The position numbers and the translations under genes are program-made. 64,000 nt of DNA from NCBI GenBank assembly GCA_021390615.1, contig JAJEJU010000025.1, positions 992,001 through 1,056,000 of the forward strand, written 5' to 3'. Positions within the stretch are counted from its first letter, which is position 1. Each line of letters opens with the position of its first letter. Origin of the DNA: Rhodanobacteraceae bacterium ZG21-1. Lineage in GTDB: Bacteria > Pseudomonadota > Gammaproteobacteria > Xanthomonadales > Rhodanobacteraceae. The notes below the pieces were generated by a model. The model searched no databases. It was given only the letters and a program-made list of their open reading frames with translations, and was not told the origin of the DNA. Shown piece after piece: positions 44,005 through 52,365 of this stretch.

Positions 44005-44192
44005 CGCTGCGTGATGGCGGAAGCGGCCCGTGTCATGGGCCGCGCGGAACGCATCGAACGCCGCGTGGATCCAGCTCGGGCCACGGACGGCTGATTACTG
44101 CCGTTGAAAGCCGGCTCGCTTTGTCGGCCACTGACAGGCGCATGCCCGACGGCTTTACCTCACCACCTCGCCGCCACTTCAACCAGGCCCGG

Positions 44193-44651
44193 TCAAAGCT
44201 CGATACGGGATGCGGCTTCGCGGCATTTCTCCACGGAATCTCGCGGATCGAATCCAGCGAGCTTGGATGCGTTGTCCGGAAACGCGAATTTGAGCGCAGC
44301 CCATCCAAAGCGACGTTGCTCGCTCGACGCTGACTTGATGAGCCCGACGATGACCGGCAATTCGCCGGAAACATCCTCGCCTCGCTTCATCAAATGCGCC
44401 AGCAGCAAATGCGCGATGAAATACTCCTTGCCGCTGCGAAGGCGCTCCCGCAATGCCTGGCTCGATGCCTGCTCCAGCTTACGCCGGGCGGCCCACGACG
44501 CCGCCGAATAAGGCAGCCTTCCCAACAGGAGGCCGGCAAGAGCGCCGATCGCCGCTCCAATCACGCCGCCGTACTTGGCACCGACGCAGATGCCGGCGCA
44601 CAGTCCGACGAAACCAAGCAGATCGAACATCGTAAAGCCGCGCTGCCTCAT
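44193..44651 (-). CDS. Small glycine-zipper membrane protein, unknown function
   Basis: The product is 152 residues from the ATG at 44651; a second ATG at 44630 is possible. Two hydrophobic, glycine-rich segments cover about 9-45 (LLGFVGLCAGICVGAKYGGV and AAIGALAGLLLGRLPY), giving a glycine-zipper hairpin. The C-terminal half is helical and charged (EYFIAHLLLAHLMKRGEDVS), resembling a HEAT-like repeat. I do not recognise a family. It lies upstream of no obvious partner; another small membrane protein precedes it on the same strand. Confidence 0.65.
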   Translation of the reverse strand: MRQRGFTMFDLLGFVGLCAGICVGAKYGGVIGAAIGALAGLLLGRLPYSAASWAARRKLEQASSQALRERLRSGKEYFIAHLLLAHLMKRGEDVSGELPVIVGLIKSASSEQRRFGWAALKFAFPDNASKLAGFDPRDSVEKCREAASRIEL

Positions 44652-44880
44652 CACTGGCCCCCATGGATTTCCCTTCGCCAGATGCTGCCATCCCTGATTT
44701 GCCAAGTACAAGCATGATGCAGCTACTGCGCAAACTTGCGCTCCAGACCGCCGCATAGCCTGAGCTGCGAGCTGGGCCGAACGCGGTCAGCGGACATGGC
44801 AGGCCGCTGCGTCATCCTGGATGGGCCATAGGATCGTAACCACCTCCCATCAACCCATGCCGCAAGTTCGAAGCTAAGCC

Positions 44881-45309
44881 CTAAGCCTTGCGCAGTGCAC
44901 GCGATGCCTTGAACGACTTGTAGGAGCTGAGCGCGACCAGTCCAAGCGCAGCGCCCGCCGCGCCATGAAGGCCCGCATAAAGAGCGGTACCCAGGCCATC
45001 GGGACCCTGTAACGTCTCTTTGAAATAAACCGGGTTGTTCACCCACATCGTCAATGCTGCCCCCAGCACCGAAACAAGTCCTCCGGCCAGGATTCGACGC
45101 GAAGACAGGCATGCGCCAACGATGAAACCTGGGAGCAGGTTTATCAATGCACGAAGCACTGCATTGCCTGTCGCGTGCAGCCAGGTTTCGGGGCCGAAAT
45201 ACTCCCATCCCGGCGGCGGATTCCACAGCGCGACAAACCATGACCTCACGTATGCAAGGCCGAGTGCCGTTGCGATGGCAAGCACAACGACCAGCGCGTT
45301 CTTGAGCAT
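44881..45309 (-). CDS. Small membrane protein, unknown function
   Basis: The product is 142 residues from the ATG at 45309, which has GGAGG 8 bases upstream. Four hydrophobic segments are seen: ALVVVLAIATALGLAYVRSW, ALINLLPGFIVGACLSSRRI, GGLVSVLGAALTMWV and GLHGAAGAALGLVAL. A soluble loop contains WNPPPGWEYFGPETW. No known family. It follows the PadR regulator gene by 93 bp on the same strand and could be co-transcribed and autoregulated with it. Confidence 0.7.
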   Translation of the reverse strand: MLKNALVVVLAIATALGLAYVRSWFVALWNPPPGWEYFGPETWLHATGNAVLRALINLLPGFIVGACLSSRRILAGGLVSVLGAALTMWVNNPVYFKETLQGPDGLGTALYAGLHGAAGAALGLVALSSYKSFKASRALRKA

Positions 45310-45402
45310 CGACCGATCCTCCATGCCGTCGTCCACACACCGACGACTTCGTATCGAACCAACCCCTTCCGAACCAAGCGCGCAAGCCTGCACGCCAGGC
45401 GA

Positions 45403-45963
45403 TTATTTCCTCGCCGAATCACCGCGACCGGCCGTCGAATCCTTGACGCTTTTGAGCTGCAGCGCAAGCCAGCGCAGCCTGAGATTCTGGTACTCGATGC
45501 TCAGCTGGACGCGGGCGCGTTCTACGTCATCGAGGGTTTTCACGTAGTCCTGCAGGAAGTCGATGTTTTCCTGGATCGACGCAGAAATATCGTGGTAGGT
45601 CTGAAGCCTCTTGTCGCGGCCGAGCGTGCCCCAGATACCCGAACGCAGCCGGAACGGATCCAGGCCCACGCTCGCGGCACGCATCGGGTCGCAGGCCCAG
45701 TCGATCAGTGCGGCCTTGCCGACCGGCGTGACTTTCAGCCTGACCGTTTTGCGTCCGCCTTCCGGCTCGCCGAGGCTGAGCAGCTCGCGTTTCTCCAGCC
45801 GCTTGATCGCCGGATAAACCGCCCCCGCGCTGCCGCTCCACTCCAGCGACGGCGACACCTGGAACGCCCGCCTGATCTGGAACGCCGTATCCCTTTTCCG
45901 GTGATATATCTCGGAAAGAATGGCGCCCTCGAGCTCGGTCAGCTCGTACCCGCTCTCTTGCAT
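45403..45963 (-). CDS. PadR-family transcriptional regulator
   Basis: The product is 186 residues. The PadR winged helix is YELTELEGAILSEIYHRKRD, FQIRRAFQVSPSLEWSGSAG, AVYPAIKRLEKRELLSLGEP, then the beta-wing GGRKTVRLKVTPVGKAALID. A C-terminal coiled-coil dimer helix follows (ENIDFLQDYVKTLDDVERAR). The conserved SAGAVYPAIKRLE segment is the DNA-recognition helix. It is divergent from an aspartic protease gene, with a perfect dyad between them. Confidence 0.92.
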   Translation of the reverse strand: MQESGYELTELEGAILSEIYHRKRDTAFQIRRAFQVSPSLEWSGSAGAVYPAIKRLEKRELLSLGEPEGGRKTVRLKVTPVGKAALIDWACDPMRAASVGLDPFRLRSGIWGTLGRDKRLQTYHDISASIQENIDFLQDYVKTLDDVERARVQLSIEYQNLRLRWLALQLKSVKDSTAGRGDSARK

Positions 45964-45978
45964 CAGAACAACCTCAAC

Positions 45979-45993
45979 AGTACGATTCGTACT
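45979..45993. promoter_or_regulatory. Probable PadR operator
   Basis: AGTACGA-T-TCGTACT is a perfect 7+1+7 dyad, midway in the 54-bp gap between the divergent PadR and aspartic protease starts. It is 16 bp from the PadR ATG and 25 bp from the protease ATG, so a bound dimer would cover both promoters. Confidence 0.75.
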
Positions 45994-46017
45994 ATTCCAA
46001 TAAGTAGGGGCGACAAG

Positions 46018-46872
46018 ATGCGCGCGTTCATCGTGCCGGTCACGCTGTGCCTGGCAGGCCTATCGTTTTCGCTGCAGTCCGCGGAAAGCGCGGCGGTCAC
46101 CAAGCAGGACAAGAGCATCCCCCTCTACATGTCGTCGAACCGCGCGCTGGTCATGCTGCGGGTTGGGAATCATCCGCCGGTACCGGTCGTCTTCGACACC
46201 GGCACCAACGGAAACCTGGTCGACCTCGGACTGGCGGACCGCCTCTCGCTGCCGAACACGGGACCCTCTCCATCGGTCGACGGCAGCACGGGAAAACCGG
46301 TGCCGGGGCACGATACCTTCATCACCGGTGCGAAGCTAGGCGGCGTGCCCATCGCGGACGCGCGCGCCACCGCCATGAACTACGACGTGCCGGACGAAGC
46401 CGGCATCTTCGGGCCGAACAGTTTCCCGGAGCAACTGGTGCGCATGGACGGCCCCAAAAGCCGCCTCGTGCTGACGCCCCGATCGGAAGCGAATCTTCCG
46501 AAAGGCAAACCCTTCGCCTACCTCGGCGAGGACGGCGACGCCCTGCCGTCCGCCACCCTGGATTTCGGCGGCATCAAGGTCCAGGCCATTCTGGACTCCG
46601 GCAACAATGTGCCGATCATCCTGCCGATGTCCTATACCGACAAGATTCCGCTGGCCACGCCGCTCAAGAAAGCCGGATACGCCGTATCCGCCGCCGGGAA
46701 ACAGGCGATATTCAGCGCTCAATTGAAAGACGCAGTGATGATCGGCGGCTTCAAGCTCGACCATTCGGAAGTATTTTTTATGGAAGGAGGACGGCCGAAC
46801 ATCGGGCTTCCCGTGCTCCGGCAATTGTCGGTCGTGTTCGATCCTTCGAACAAAGTCGACTGGGTGATGTAA
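46018..46872 (+). CDS. Exported retropepsin/pepsin-like aspartic protease
   Basis: The product is 284 residues with a signal peptide ending LSFSLQSAESA. Two aspartic-protease lobes are visible in one chain: D60-T-G in VVFDTGTNGNLVDLG and D193-S-G in AILDSGNNVPIILP. Each is followed by a hydrophobic strand like the psi-loop of pepsins. Bacterial single-chain two-lobe proteins of this type are poorly studied; some are inactive binding proteins. It is exported to the periplasm. PadR control through the dyad at 45979 is likely. Confidence 0.82.
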   Translation: MRAFIVPVTLCLAGLSFSLQSAESAAVTKQDKSIPLYMSSNRALVMLRVGNHPPVPVVFDTGTNGNLVDLGLADRLSLPNTGPSPSVDGSTGKPVPGHDTFITGAKLGGVPIADARATAMNYDVPDEAGIFGPNSFPEQLVRMDGPKSRLVLTPRSEANLPKGKPFAYLGEDGDALPSATLDFGGIKVQAILDSGNNVPIILPMSYTDKIPLATPLKKAGYAVSAAGKQAIFSAQLKDAVMIGGFKLDHSEVFFMEGGRPNIGLPVLRQLSVVFDPSNKVDWVM

Positions 46873-47348
46873 CGGCGTCGCGCCAGTGATGATCGGATCG
46901 ACTCATCATGGGATCGACCGGATCGACGACGGCCACTTTCCGGAAGGACGCTCCCAGCACCGGATGCGCAAGGTCAGCAGGCCCGTATGCAGATCCAGAT
47001 CATCGGGAAAAGTCCGGCATCTGGATGACGTGCAGCCCCTGGCTGCCGGGGGCAGTTGCGCACGCGCCGCCGAACAGAGCCCGATCGTCAGGACATGGAG
47101 TTTCGCCGGACCTGCGTCCGGCTTTTCGCTGAAGCGCAAGCCAACCGCCGGCCGGTCGGCGCGACCCGGCGGGCCGAAGAAACTGCATAAAGGCACCTGC
47201 CCGAACCCGTCGATCGCTTTGATGCTGGTCGTGCGACGAGGAGGGTGACGCGATGGCGCCACCCTGGCCAACCGATCGGCTTTATCGAGCTTTCTCGTAT
47301 GCACATCGCTGCCAGCCGATGCCTTCAACCATGCCGGACCGCAGCCGA

Positions 47349-47377
47349 TAAAAAAGCCCCAGCGGATGCAGGGGCTG
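47349..47377 (-). terminator. Intrinsic terminator linked to repeat A1
   Basis: AGCCCC and GGGGCT close a 10-base loop. On the minus strand the stem is followed by six T. It ends any minus-strand transcript that reads through repeat A1, whose last conserved base is 39 bp away. Confidence 0.85.
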
Positions 47378-47415
47378 CTCGAATCCATCCAGGCGATGTT
47401 GCAATGCCAGATTTA

Positions 47416-47560
47416 CACCGGCTCTTGATACCTGAGCATGCTGGGTAACCACCCCAAAGCTTGATGTGGAGCGAAACTAGCACTCCAAATTGAACGCGCA
47501 AGGGCGCATCTTGTCTTGTTTCGAAGGCCTTGCGGGGCAAAACGCAACCCCTCCGGGGGG
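47416..47560 (-). repeat. Dispersed repeat A, copy 1
   Basis: A 145-bp sequence matching 52166-52310 without gaps, with about 18 mismatches by my count. On the minus strand both copies contain a short frame ending MRPC-x-F-x-LEC-stop (here MRPCAFNLEC, 47509-47477). A rho-independent terminator follows 40-45 bp beyond each. It is orientated so that transcripts would run right to left. Confidence 0.85.
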
Positions 47561-47973
47561 TGGGTCAGGCAACTGGTGCCGGCGTACCCATAAATAATGA
47601 CCCACGGCGAGGACTAGCGATATCTCGCATCCCACAAGGATGGCCTCGATACCGGCCACGACCGTGACCGTCAGCGCTGTTGCAGCCAAGAGCCAGTCGG
47701 CGCCGAAGCGAGGTATTAGGCCTCTATGAGCGGAAGTGTCCGGGACTAGGCCATGTCTTGCGCCGCAGGTCCTTTCTGGATGGCGGGTACTGGGCCGGCA
47801 TTATCAGGCAGGGCTGCCGCCATAGACCCAGCCATGGCTTCTTCGGGGAAGTGCCGCACGGACTTCTTGAAAGATGCAGCGCCCTGTCCGACTTTTGCCA
47901 TACTTTGCACGCGTGCAGACACGTTCAAGGATCAGATTTGCACGGGAAAGGACTTCCAACAAAGAGTGCTGCC

Positions 47974-50496
47974 ATGCTGCTGGCTCATTATCCACACGAT
48001 GTGGGTCTCTCCCCGGATAGATCGGCTTCCGTCGCGCCGTCGGGGCGCAGCGCGGTAACTCGATTGAGCGGACTCGACGGACTTCGCGCCATCGCAGTCG
48101 CAGCGGTCCTGCTGTTCCACGCCGATTTCTACTGGGCCCAAGGGGGCTATCTCGGCGTCGACCTGTTCTTTGTGATCTCTGGTTTCCTGATCACCAGCTT
48201 GCTTGTCGATGAGGTGGAGGCGAAGGGGCATGCCTCGCTGGGCGCATTTTACTGGCGACGCGCCAAGCGCCTGCTCCCGGCAGCCTGGCTGATGACGGCG
48301 GCGGCCATCGGCGCCGCCACATGGTTTGCCACGGACGCCCTGCCGCATCTGCACAAGGACGCCATAGCGTCCCTGCTTTACCTGACGAACTGGGAATTGC
48401 TGCACGCTCATACCTCCTATTTCGAGGCAATCGGCCGCCCGCCCTTGCTGCAGCATCTCTGGTCCTTGGCCATCGAGGAGCAGTTCTACCTCCTCTGGGC
48501 GCCGCTGGTGCTGCTTTGCCTGCCTCGCTATGGGCGCCGCAGCATGGCCACGGCGGCGGCGATATTGGCGATGGCATCGGCGGCATGGATGGCCGTGCTG
48601 GCGATGAAAATGGGCTATCCGGAGCAAGGCGATTCCTCCCGCCTCTACTTCGGCACCGACACGCACGGCTTTCTCCTGCTGATGGGCGCCACGCTGGGGC
48701 TGCTATGGCGACCGGCCCAGGCCTCGGCACGCCTTCATCCAGCGGCGCACTTCGGCGGCATCCTGCTCGGCCTGGCGGCGCTAGTGGCGATGCTAGGGTT
48801 GTTCGCCCGCCTCAGTGAAGCCAGCCCTTGGCTCTACCCCTGGGGTTTCGTGCTGGCCGGCCTGGTGAGTGTCGTGCTCGTCATGACTGCGACCCATCCA
48901 GGCCTGCGATTCGGCCGCTGGCTCGACAGCGGATTCATGCGCTGGCTCGGTGAGCGCTCCTACGGCATCTACCTGTGGCACTGGCCTATCTTCATGCTGA
49001 CACGACCAGGCATCGACCTGCGCTACCTCGATGCGGGCGAGGCGTTGATCCTGCGTCTAGCGCTCACCCTGGGCATGGCCGGGCTGTCCTATCGGTACAT
49101 CGAAATGCCCATCCGGCATGGCTTGCTCGAACGTCTGTGGCGGGGCGCGTGCGCGAAGATCGCCCGCTCCGGCGCATGGCTGCGCGGCTCGGCGGTCGTG
49201 CTGGGGATGATGTTGACCTTCGGCGCCACGGCCAACGTGCTGCAGGATGCGCCGGAACGGGCGATGTCGACGAGATACGCCAACCTGGCACGCGCGGTGT
49301 CCACCCCCACCGCACCCGTCGGCATGGGGGAGATCCAGAGTCAGTCCGCTTCGGACACAGCCAGCTCGAGCACTGCCGCTCTGCAGCCGGTCGAGATAGC
49401 CAGCACGCCTATGCGCCCCGACGAACCCGCAGCGGTCACCTTTACAGGCCAGGATTTGACCGCCGTAGGCGACTCCGTGCTTCTGGGCTCCAGCCGCCTA
49501 CTTGCAGCCTCCCTGCAAGGGGTCGATGTCCATGCCACCATGGGCTGGCAAGCGGCGGACATGATCCGGCAGCTCGATGCGCTTCGCGACGCCGACCAGT
49601 TGCGGCCGGTGGTGCTGATCCACCTGGGCACCAATGGATATATCCGCGAGAATCAGCTGCGGCAAATGCTCTCCATGCTGGCCGACCGCCAGCGTGTGAT
49701 CCTGGTCAACACGCACGTGCCGCGGCGCTGGATGGAAGCGAACAATGCGCTGATCGAGCAGGTGGCGCCGGATTTCCCGAATGTCGCGCTCGTTCGGTGG
49801 AGCGACGTGTCGGAAGGCCAACCGGACTACTTCGTCGCCGATGGCGTCCATCTGACGAACATCGGGCAGCGTGCCTACATTGCCGCCATCATGCGCGACG
49901 GGAAGCTGGCGTCCGACCGCAAAGAGGCGCAAAAAGCCACCACCGCCAGCAAGAAGGACGCGACAGCCGCAGGCGACCTGTCGCCGACCCTGATTCTCGC
50001 CGCCCAGCCGGTACCTCCCGATACCTACTGGCGGAAGATGGCGCGTTGCGAGACCGACGAGAACTGGCATGGTACCGGGCGCCGCTCGGGTGGATTGGGC
50101 ATCTCCATCGAGGACTGGAAGAGCTGGGGCGGCCGGATGTATGCGCCTACTCCAGCAGAAGCCACGCCCGCGCAGCAGATCGACGTCGCCAATCGCATTT
50201 CCACCCAGGGCTGGACGCAGGCGGACGGCACCGAGGTGAAGCCGATCGGCTTCGCCGGCTGGCGCTGCGTCGCGGCCATCGGACTGCCGCCTAGCCATGC
50301 CGCCTATACCTACACGTCGCAGAGCGTGCTGGCGCAGACCTTCCACATTGGCGAGCGCGGCGAAGTGGTACGCGACCTGCAGCGCATCCTCAACATGCCG
50401 CGCAATGGCATCTACAGCAAAAAACTGCGCAAAATGCATCAGGCCTATCTGAAACAACACGGTCTGCCCGAGGCGCTGGCCAGTTCCAATCTTTGA
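47974..50496 (+). CDS. Acyltransferase-3 / SGNH / Rpf-like / peptidoglycan-binding fusion
   Basis: The product is 840 residues from the ATG at 47974. Residues 30-390 are an OafA/YrhL-type membrane acyltransferase (LSGLDGLRAIAVAAVLLFHA, RRAKRLLPAAW, HLWSLAIEEQFYLLW, YGIYLWHWPIF). Residues 490-640 are a periplasmic SGNH domain: S501 in VGDSVLLGS, HLGTNG, and D623 and H626 in ADGVHLTNIGQ. Residues 683-770 resemble the resuscitation-promoting-factor lysozyme fold (YWRKMARCETDENWH, catalytic E693, then GGLGISIEDWKSWGG and QQIDVANRISTQGW). The C-terminus is a peptidoglycan-binding repeat (IGERGEVVRDLQRILNMPRN). It probably O-acetylates and remodels cell-wall or envelope glycan. The Rpf-like part is exceptional outside Actinobacteria. 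Confidence 0.85.
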   Translation: MLLAHYPHDVGLSPDRSASVAPSGRSAVTRLSGLDGLRAIAVAAVLLFHADFYWAQGGYLGVDLFFVISGFLITSLLVDEVEAKGHASLGAFYWRRAKRLLPAAWLMTAAAIGAATWFATDALPHLHKDAIASLLYLTNWELLHAHTSYFEAIGRPPLLQHLWSLAIEEQFYLLWAPLVLLCLPRYGRRSMATAAAILAMASAAWMAVLAMKMGYPEQGDSSRLYFGTDTHGFLLLMGATLGLLWRPAQASARLHPAAHFGGILLGLAALVAMLGLFARLSEASPWLYPWGFVLAGLVSVVLVMTATHPGLRFGRWLDSGFMRWLGERSYGIYLWHWPIFMLTRPGIDLRYLDAGEALILRLALTLGMAGLSYRYIEMPIRHGLLERLWRGACAKIARSGAWLRGSAVVLGMMLTFGATANVLQDAPERAMSTRYANLARAVSTPTAPVGMGEIQSQSASDTASSSTAALQPVEIASTPMRPDEPAAVTFTGQDLTAVGDSVLLGSSRLLAASLQGVDVHATMGWQAADMIRQLDALRDADQLRPVVLIHLGTNGYIRENQLRQMLSMLADRQRVILVNTHVPRRWMEANNALIEQVAPDFPNVALVRWSDVSEGQPDYFVADGVHLTNIGQRAYIAAIMRDGKLASDRKEAQKATTASKKDATAAGDLSPTLILAAQPVPPDTYWRKMARCETDENWHGTGRRSGGLGISIEDWKSWGGRMYAPTPAEATPAQQIDVANRISTQGWTQADGTEVKPIGFAGWRCVAAIGLPPSHAAYTYTSQSVLAQTFHIGERGEVVRDLQRILNMPRNGIYSKKLRKMHQAYLKQHGLPEALASSNL

Positions 50497-50516
50497 CTTC
50501 GAGAGATCGCTAGCGC

Positions 50517-51872
50517 ATGGCACGTGTTCCACACTTCATCATGGCCGCTGCCTGCTGCGTAGGCCTCACCACCCTCTTCGTCGCGCCCCGCGTCGCGGCG
50601 CAAGACAGCATGTCAAAGGCGACCGTGGAGGATTTGGTTTGTCCTACCCCGTCACCCTTGCCGCCCAAGTCATCCGGCGGCCATCCTGCCGCCGGCGTAT
50701 CCATGGCCGGCAGCGAGCTGCCCAGCGACGCAGAACTCGGTGTGCTGGCGAAAACCGTCATTCGGGACCAGCCACTGCTGAATGCTCAAGCCCTCTCCGG
50801 CTTTACCTTAGGCAGCCATGCAGCATCCAGGCGGATCGCCTTTTGGGGGGACAGCCATATCGCTGCCGGGCCGTTCATGCCCACGATAATCAGCGCCCTG
50901 CGCGCACAGGGCCTGAGTGTCGCGCCGCGCTTCTTGCCGCCAACGATGGGCCGGACCAATGTCAGGCTGCCCGGGTTGCGGTCTTACTGCATTGGCTCGG
51001 GCTGGTCGACCGAAATCGCCTATACCTCCGCGACCGCCATCGAAAGCGGCCCTGCCCTGCTGAATCGTATCGCTGACGCCGGCCCGGAAAGCTACCTCTG
51101 GCTCGACCTGCGCGACACCGAGCGACAACCGGATGTGCGGCAGTTGCAACTCGTGTACCAGGCGCCGGCCGGCGCAACCATCCGTTACATCGTCAATGAC
51201 GGCGCAGCTTCGAATGCTTCGCTGCCCTCCTCCAAGGACAGCCAGACGCTGACCATTCGCAGCGATCAGTTGATCTCGACCATCAAGCTGCAGGTCATGC
51301 AGGGTAAGCTGATACTCCATGGCGTCATGCTCGATTACGCCGATCCGCCGAAGGTGAGCTTCGATGTGTTCGGCATACCTTCCGCGACGGCGCGAGGGTG
51401 GGCCAGCATCGATCCCGGCTATCTCGCGCAAACTCTGCACGGCATGAACTACGACGGCATCGTGCTGGAATACGGCACCAATGAAGGCGCCGCCGCTGAC
51501 TTCGATGCGGATAAATATGTCGCGATGCTGACCCTGGCGCTCGACCACGTGCGTCAAGTTTTCCCCTCGGCGTCCTGCGTGCTGGTCGGGCCACCCGACC
51601 GCGGCGTGCTGCGATCAGGCCGAGGGCGCCCACTTCCGCTGCTGAACTACGCGCGCATCCATCAACGGATCGAGGGCATCCAACGACAGGTCGGCCAACG
51701 GTTTGGCTGTGTCGCCTGGAATTGGCAGGACTTGATGGGCGGCCCCGGAGGCAGCTATGGCTGGGCGCATGCCAGGCCGAGCATGATGGGGCGCGACCTC
51801 ATCCACTTGAGCCCGAGCGGATATCAGCGCACCGGCCAAGCCTTGGCAAAGAGCCTGGGCTGGAGGCCTTAA
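50517..51872 (+). CDS. Secreted SGNH/GDSL hydrolase
   Basis: The product is 451 residues with a signal peptide (CVGLTTLFVAPRVAAQ). The catalytic blocks are RIAFWGDSHIAAG (Ser), LEYGTNEGAAADF (Asn) and DLIHLSPSGYQRTG (Asp/His). A beta-sandwich insert lies between (about 190-290), as in peptidoglycan O-acetyl esterase/transferase proteins of the PatB/Ape type. It is 20 bp after the acyltransferase fusion and surely co-transcribed. Together they may add and remove, or relay, acetyl groups on a periplasmic glycan. Confidence 0.88.
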   Translation: MARVPHFIMAAACCVGLTTLFVAPRVAAQDSMSKATVEDLVCPTPSPLPPKSSGGHPAAGVSMAGSELPSDAELGVLAKTVIRDQPLLNAQALSGFTLGSHAASRRIAFWGDSHIAAGPFMPTIISALRAQGLSVAPRFLPPTMGRTNVRLPGLRSYCIGSGWSTEIAYTSATAIESGPALLNRIADAGPESYLWLDLRDTERQPDVRQLQLVYQAPAGATIRYIVNDGAASNASLPSSKDSQTLTIRSDQLISTIKLQVMQGKLILHGVMLDYADPPKVSFDVFGIPSATARGWASIDPGYLAQTLHGMNYDGIVLEYGTNEGAAADFDADKYVAMLTLALDHVRQVFPSASCVLVGPPDRGVLRSGRGRPLPLLNYARIHQRIEGIQRQVGQRFGCVAWNWQDLMGGPGGSYGWAHARPSMMGRDLIHLSPSGYQRTGQALAKSLGWRP

Positions 51873-51955
51873 TAGAATAAGGTGAAGCTGCCGCGATGGA
51901 TCCTCGTTTGGCTTCTGCTGAAATTGAGCCAGGCCTTTCGTTGAAAGGTGAAGCT

Positions 51956-52080
51956 GTTGAGCTTCATCCAAAACTGAGCCGCTTCTAGCGCGCCCCGCCC
52001 ATCACTTGAGCCAAGTCTCACCGCAACTCGTGGTTCACTTCCAGGCGAAAATCCGGCTCAGTTTTCTGCAGAAATCAACA
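51956..52080. repeat. IS-end-like repeat B, copy 1
   Basis: This shares with 62307-62466 an identical 28-bp 3' end (from CCGGCTCAG through TTTTCTGCAG to AAATCAACA), the preceding TGGTTCACTT, and a looser left part starting GTTGAG. Inside, AAAACTGAGCC and GGCTCAGTTTT are inverted copies. The layout, multiple CTGAGCC units ending in TGTTGATTT on the minus strand, recalls the ends of IS21-family elements. That family assignment is from memory and unverified. Confidence 0.6.
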
Positions 52081-52097
52081 GTTCAATCTTGGAAACG

Positions 52098-52124
52098 AAA
52101 AACCCCCGACGAATCGGGAGGTTT
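52098..52124 (-). terminator. Intrinsic terminator after the autotransporter transcript
   Basis: CCCCCGA and TCGGGAGG pair around CGAA with one bulged A, and flanking A and T bases extend the stem. Read on the minus strand the stem runs into T5. It lies beyond repeat A2 and would end the 7-kb autotransporter transcript. Confidence 0.8.
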
Positions 52125-52165
52125 AGGATCGAATGCCTTACAGGGATGCTCTAAGGTACGCCCTG

Positions 52166-52310
52166 CACCGGTTCTTGATACCTGAGCATGCTGGCTAACC
52201 GCCCCAAAGCTTGATGTGGCGCCAAACTAGCATTCCAGACCGAACACGCAAGGGCGCATCTTGTCTTGTTTCGGTGACCGCGCAAGGCAAAACGCAACAC
52301 CTCCGGGGGG
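52166..52310 (-). repeat. Dispersed repeat A, copy 2
   Basis: The second copy of the 145-bp repeat at 47416-47560, same orientation. Its short frame reads MRPCVFGLEC then stop (52259-52227). It occupies the 3' untranslated stretch of the autotransporter gene, before the terminator at 52098-52124. Confidence 0.85.
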
Positions 52311-52365
52311 AGTCGGAGCAGGCCCTGAATACCGGCCTGCCCAAACCCGGGAGCAACGTCGCCGA

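Larger units (their letters stand above)
46873..47973. other. 1.1-kb gene-poor region holding repeat A1 and its terminator
   Basis: No credible gene was found between the protease and the acyltransferase fusion. The first 450 bp show arginine-rich noise frames. The second part holds the terminator at 47349-47377 and repeat A1 at 47416-47560. The frame of the acyltransferase fusion is open upstream of 47974 but reads unlike protein there. Confidence 0.6.
51873..52365. other. Gene-free junction with repeats B1 and A2 and a terminator
   Basis: These 493 bp between the convergent SGNH and autotransporter genes contain, in order, IS-end-like repeat B1, a terminator facing left, and dispersed repeat A2. 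No coding frame is credible apart from the 10-codon frame within A2. Confidence 0.7.

Noticed and set aside
46906-47388. 160-codon minus-strand frame
   Set aside because: It starts inside the terminator region, has no ribosome site or recognisable motif, and is rich in Arg/Pro/Ser, as expected by chance in GC-rich DNA.
47680-47973. 98-codon upstream extension of the acyltransferase fusion
   Set aside because: The sequence before 47974 does not resemble the acyltransferase-3 N-terminus. The ATG at 47974 is close to the conserved LSGLDGLRA start.
47416-52310. Composite transposon defined by the two A repeats
   Set aside because: No transposase, no inverted ends and no target duplication are visible. 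Each repeat is linked to a terminator, which fits a 3'-end element better.
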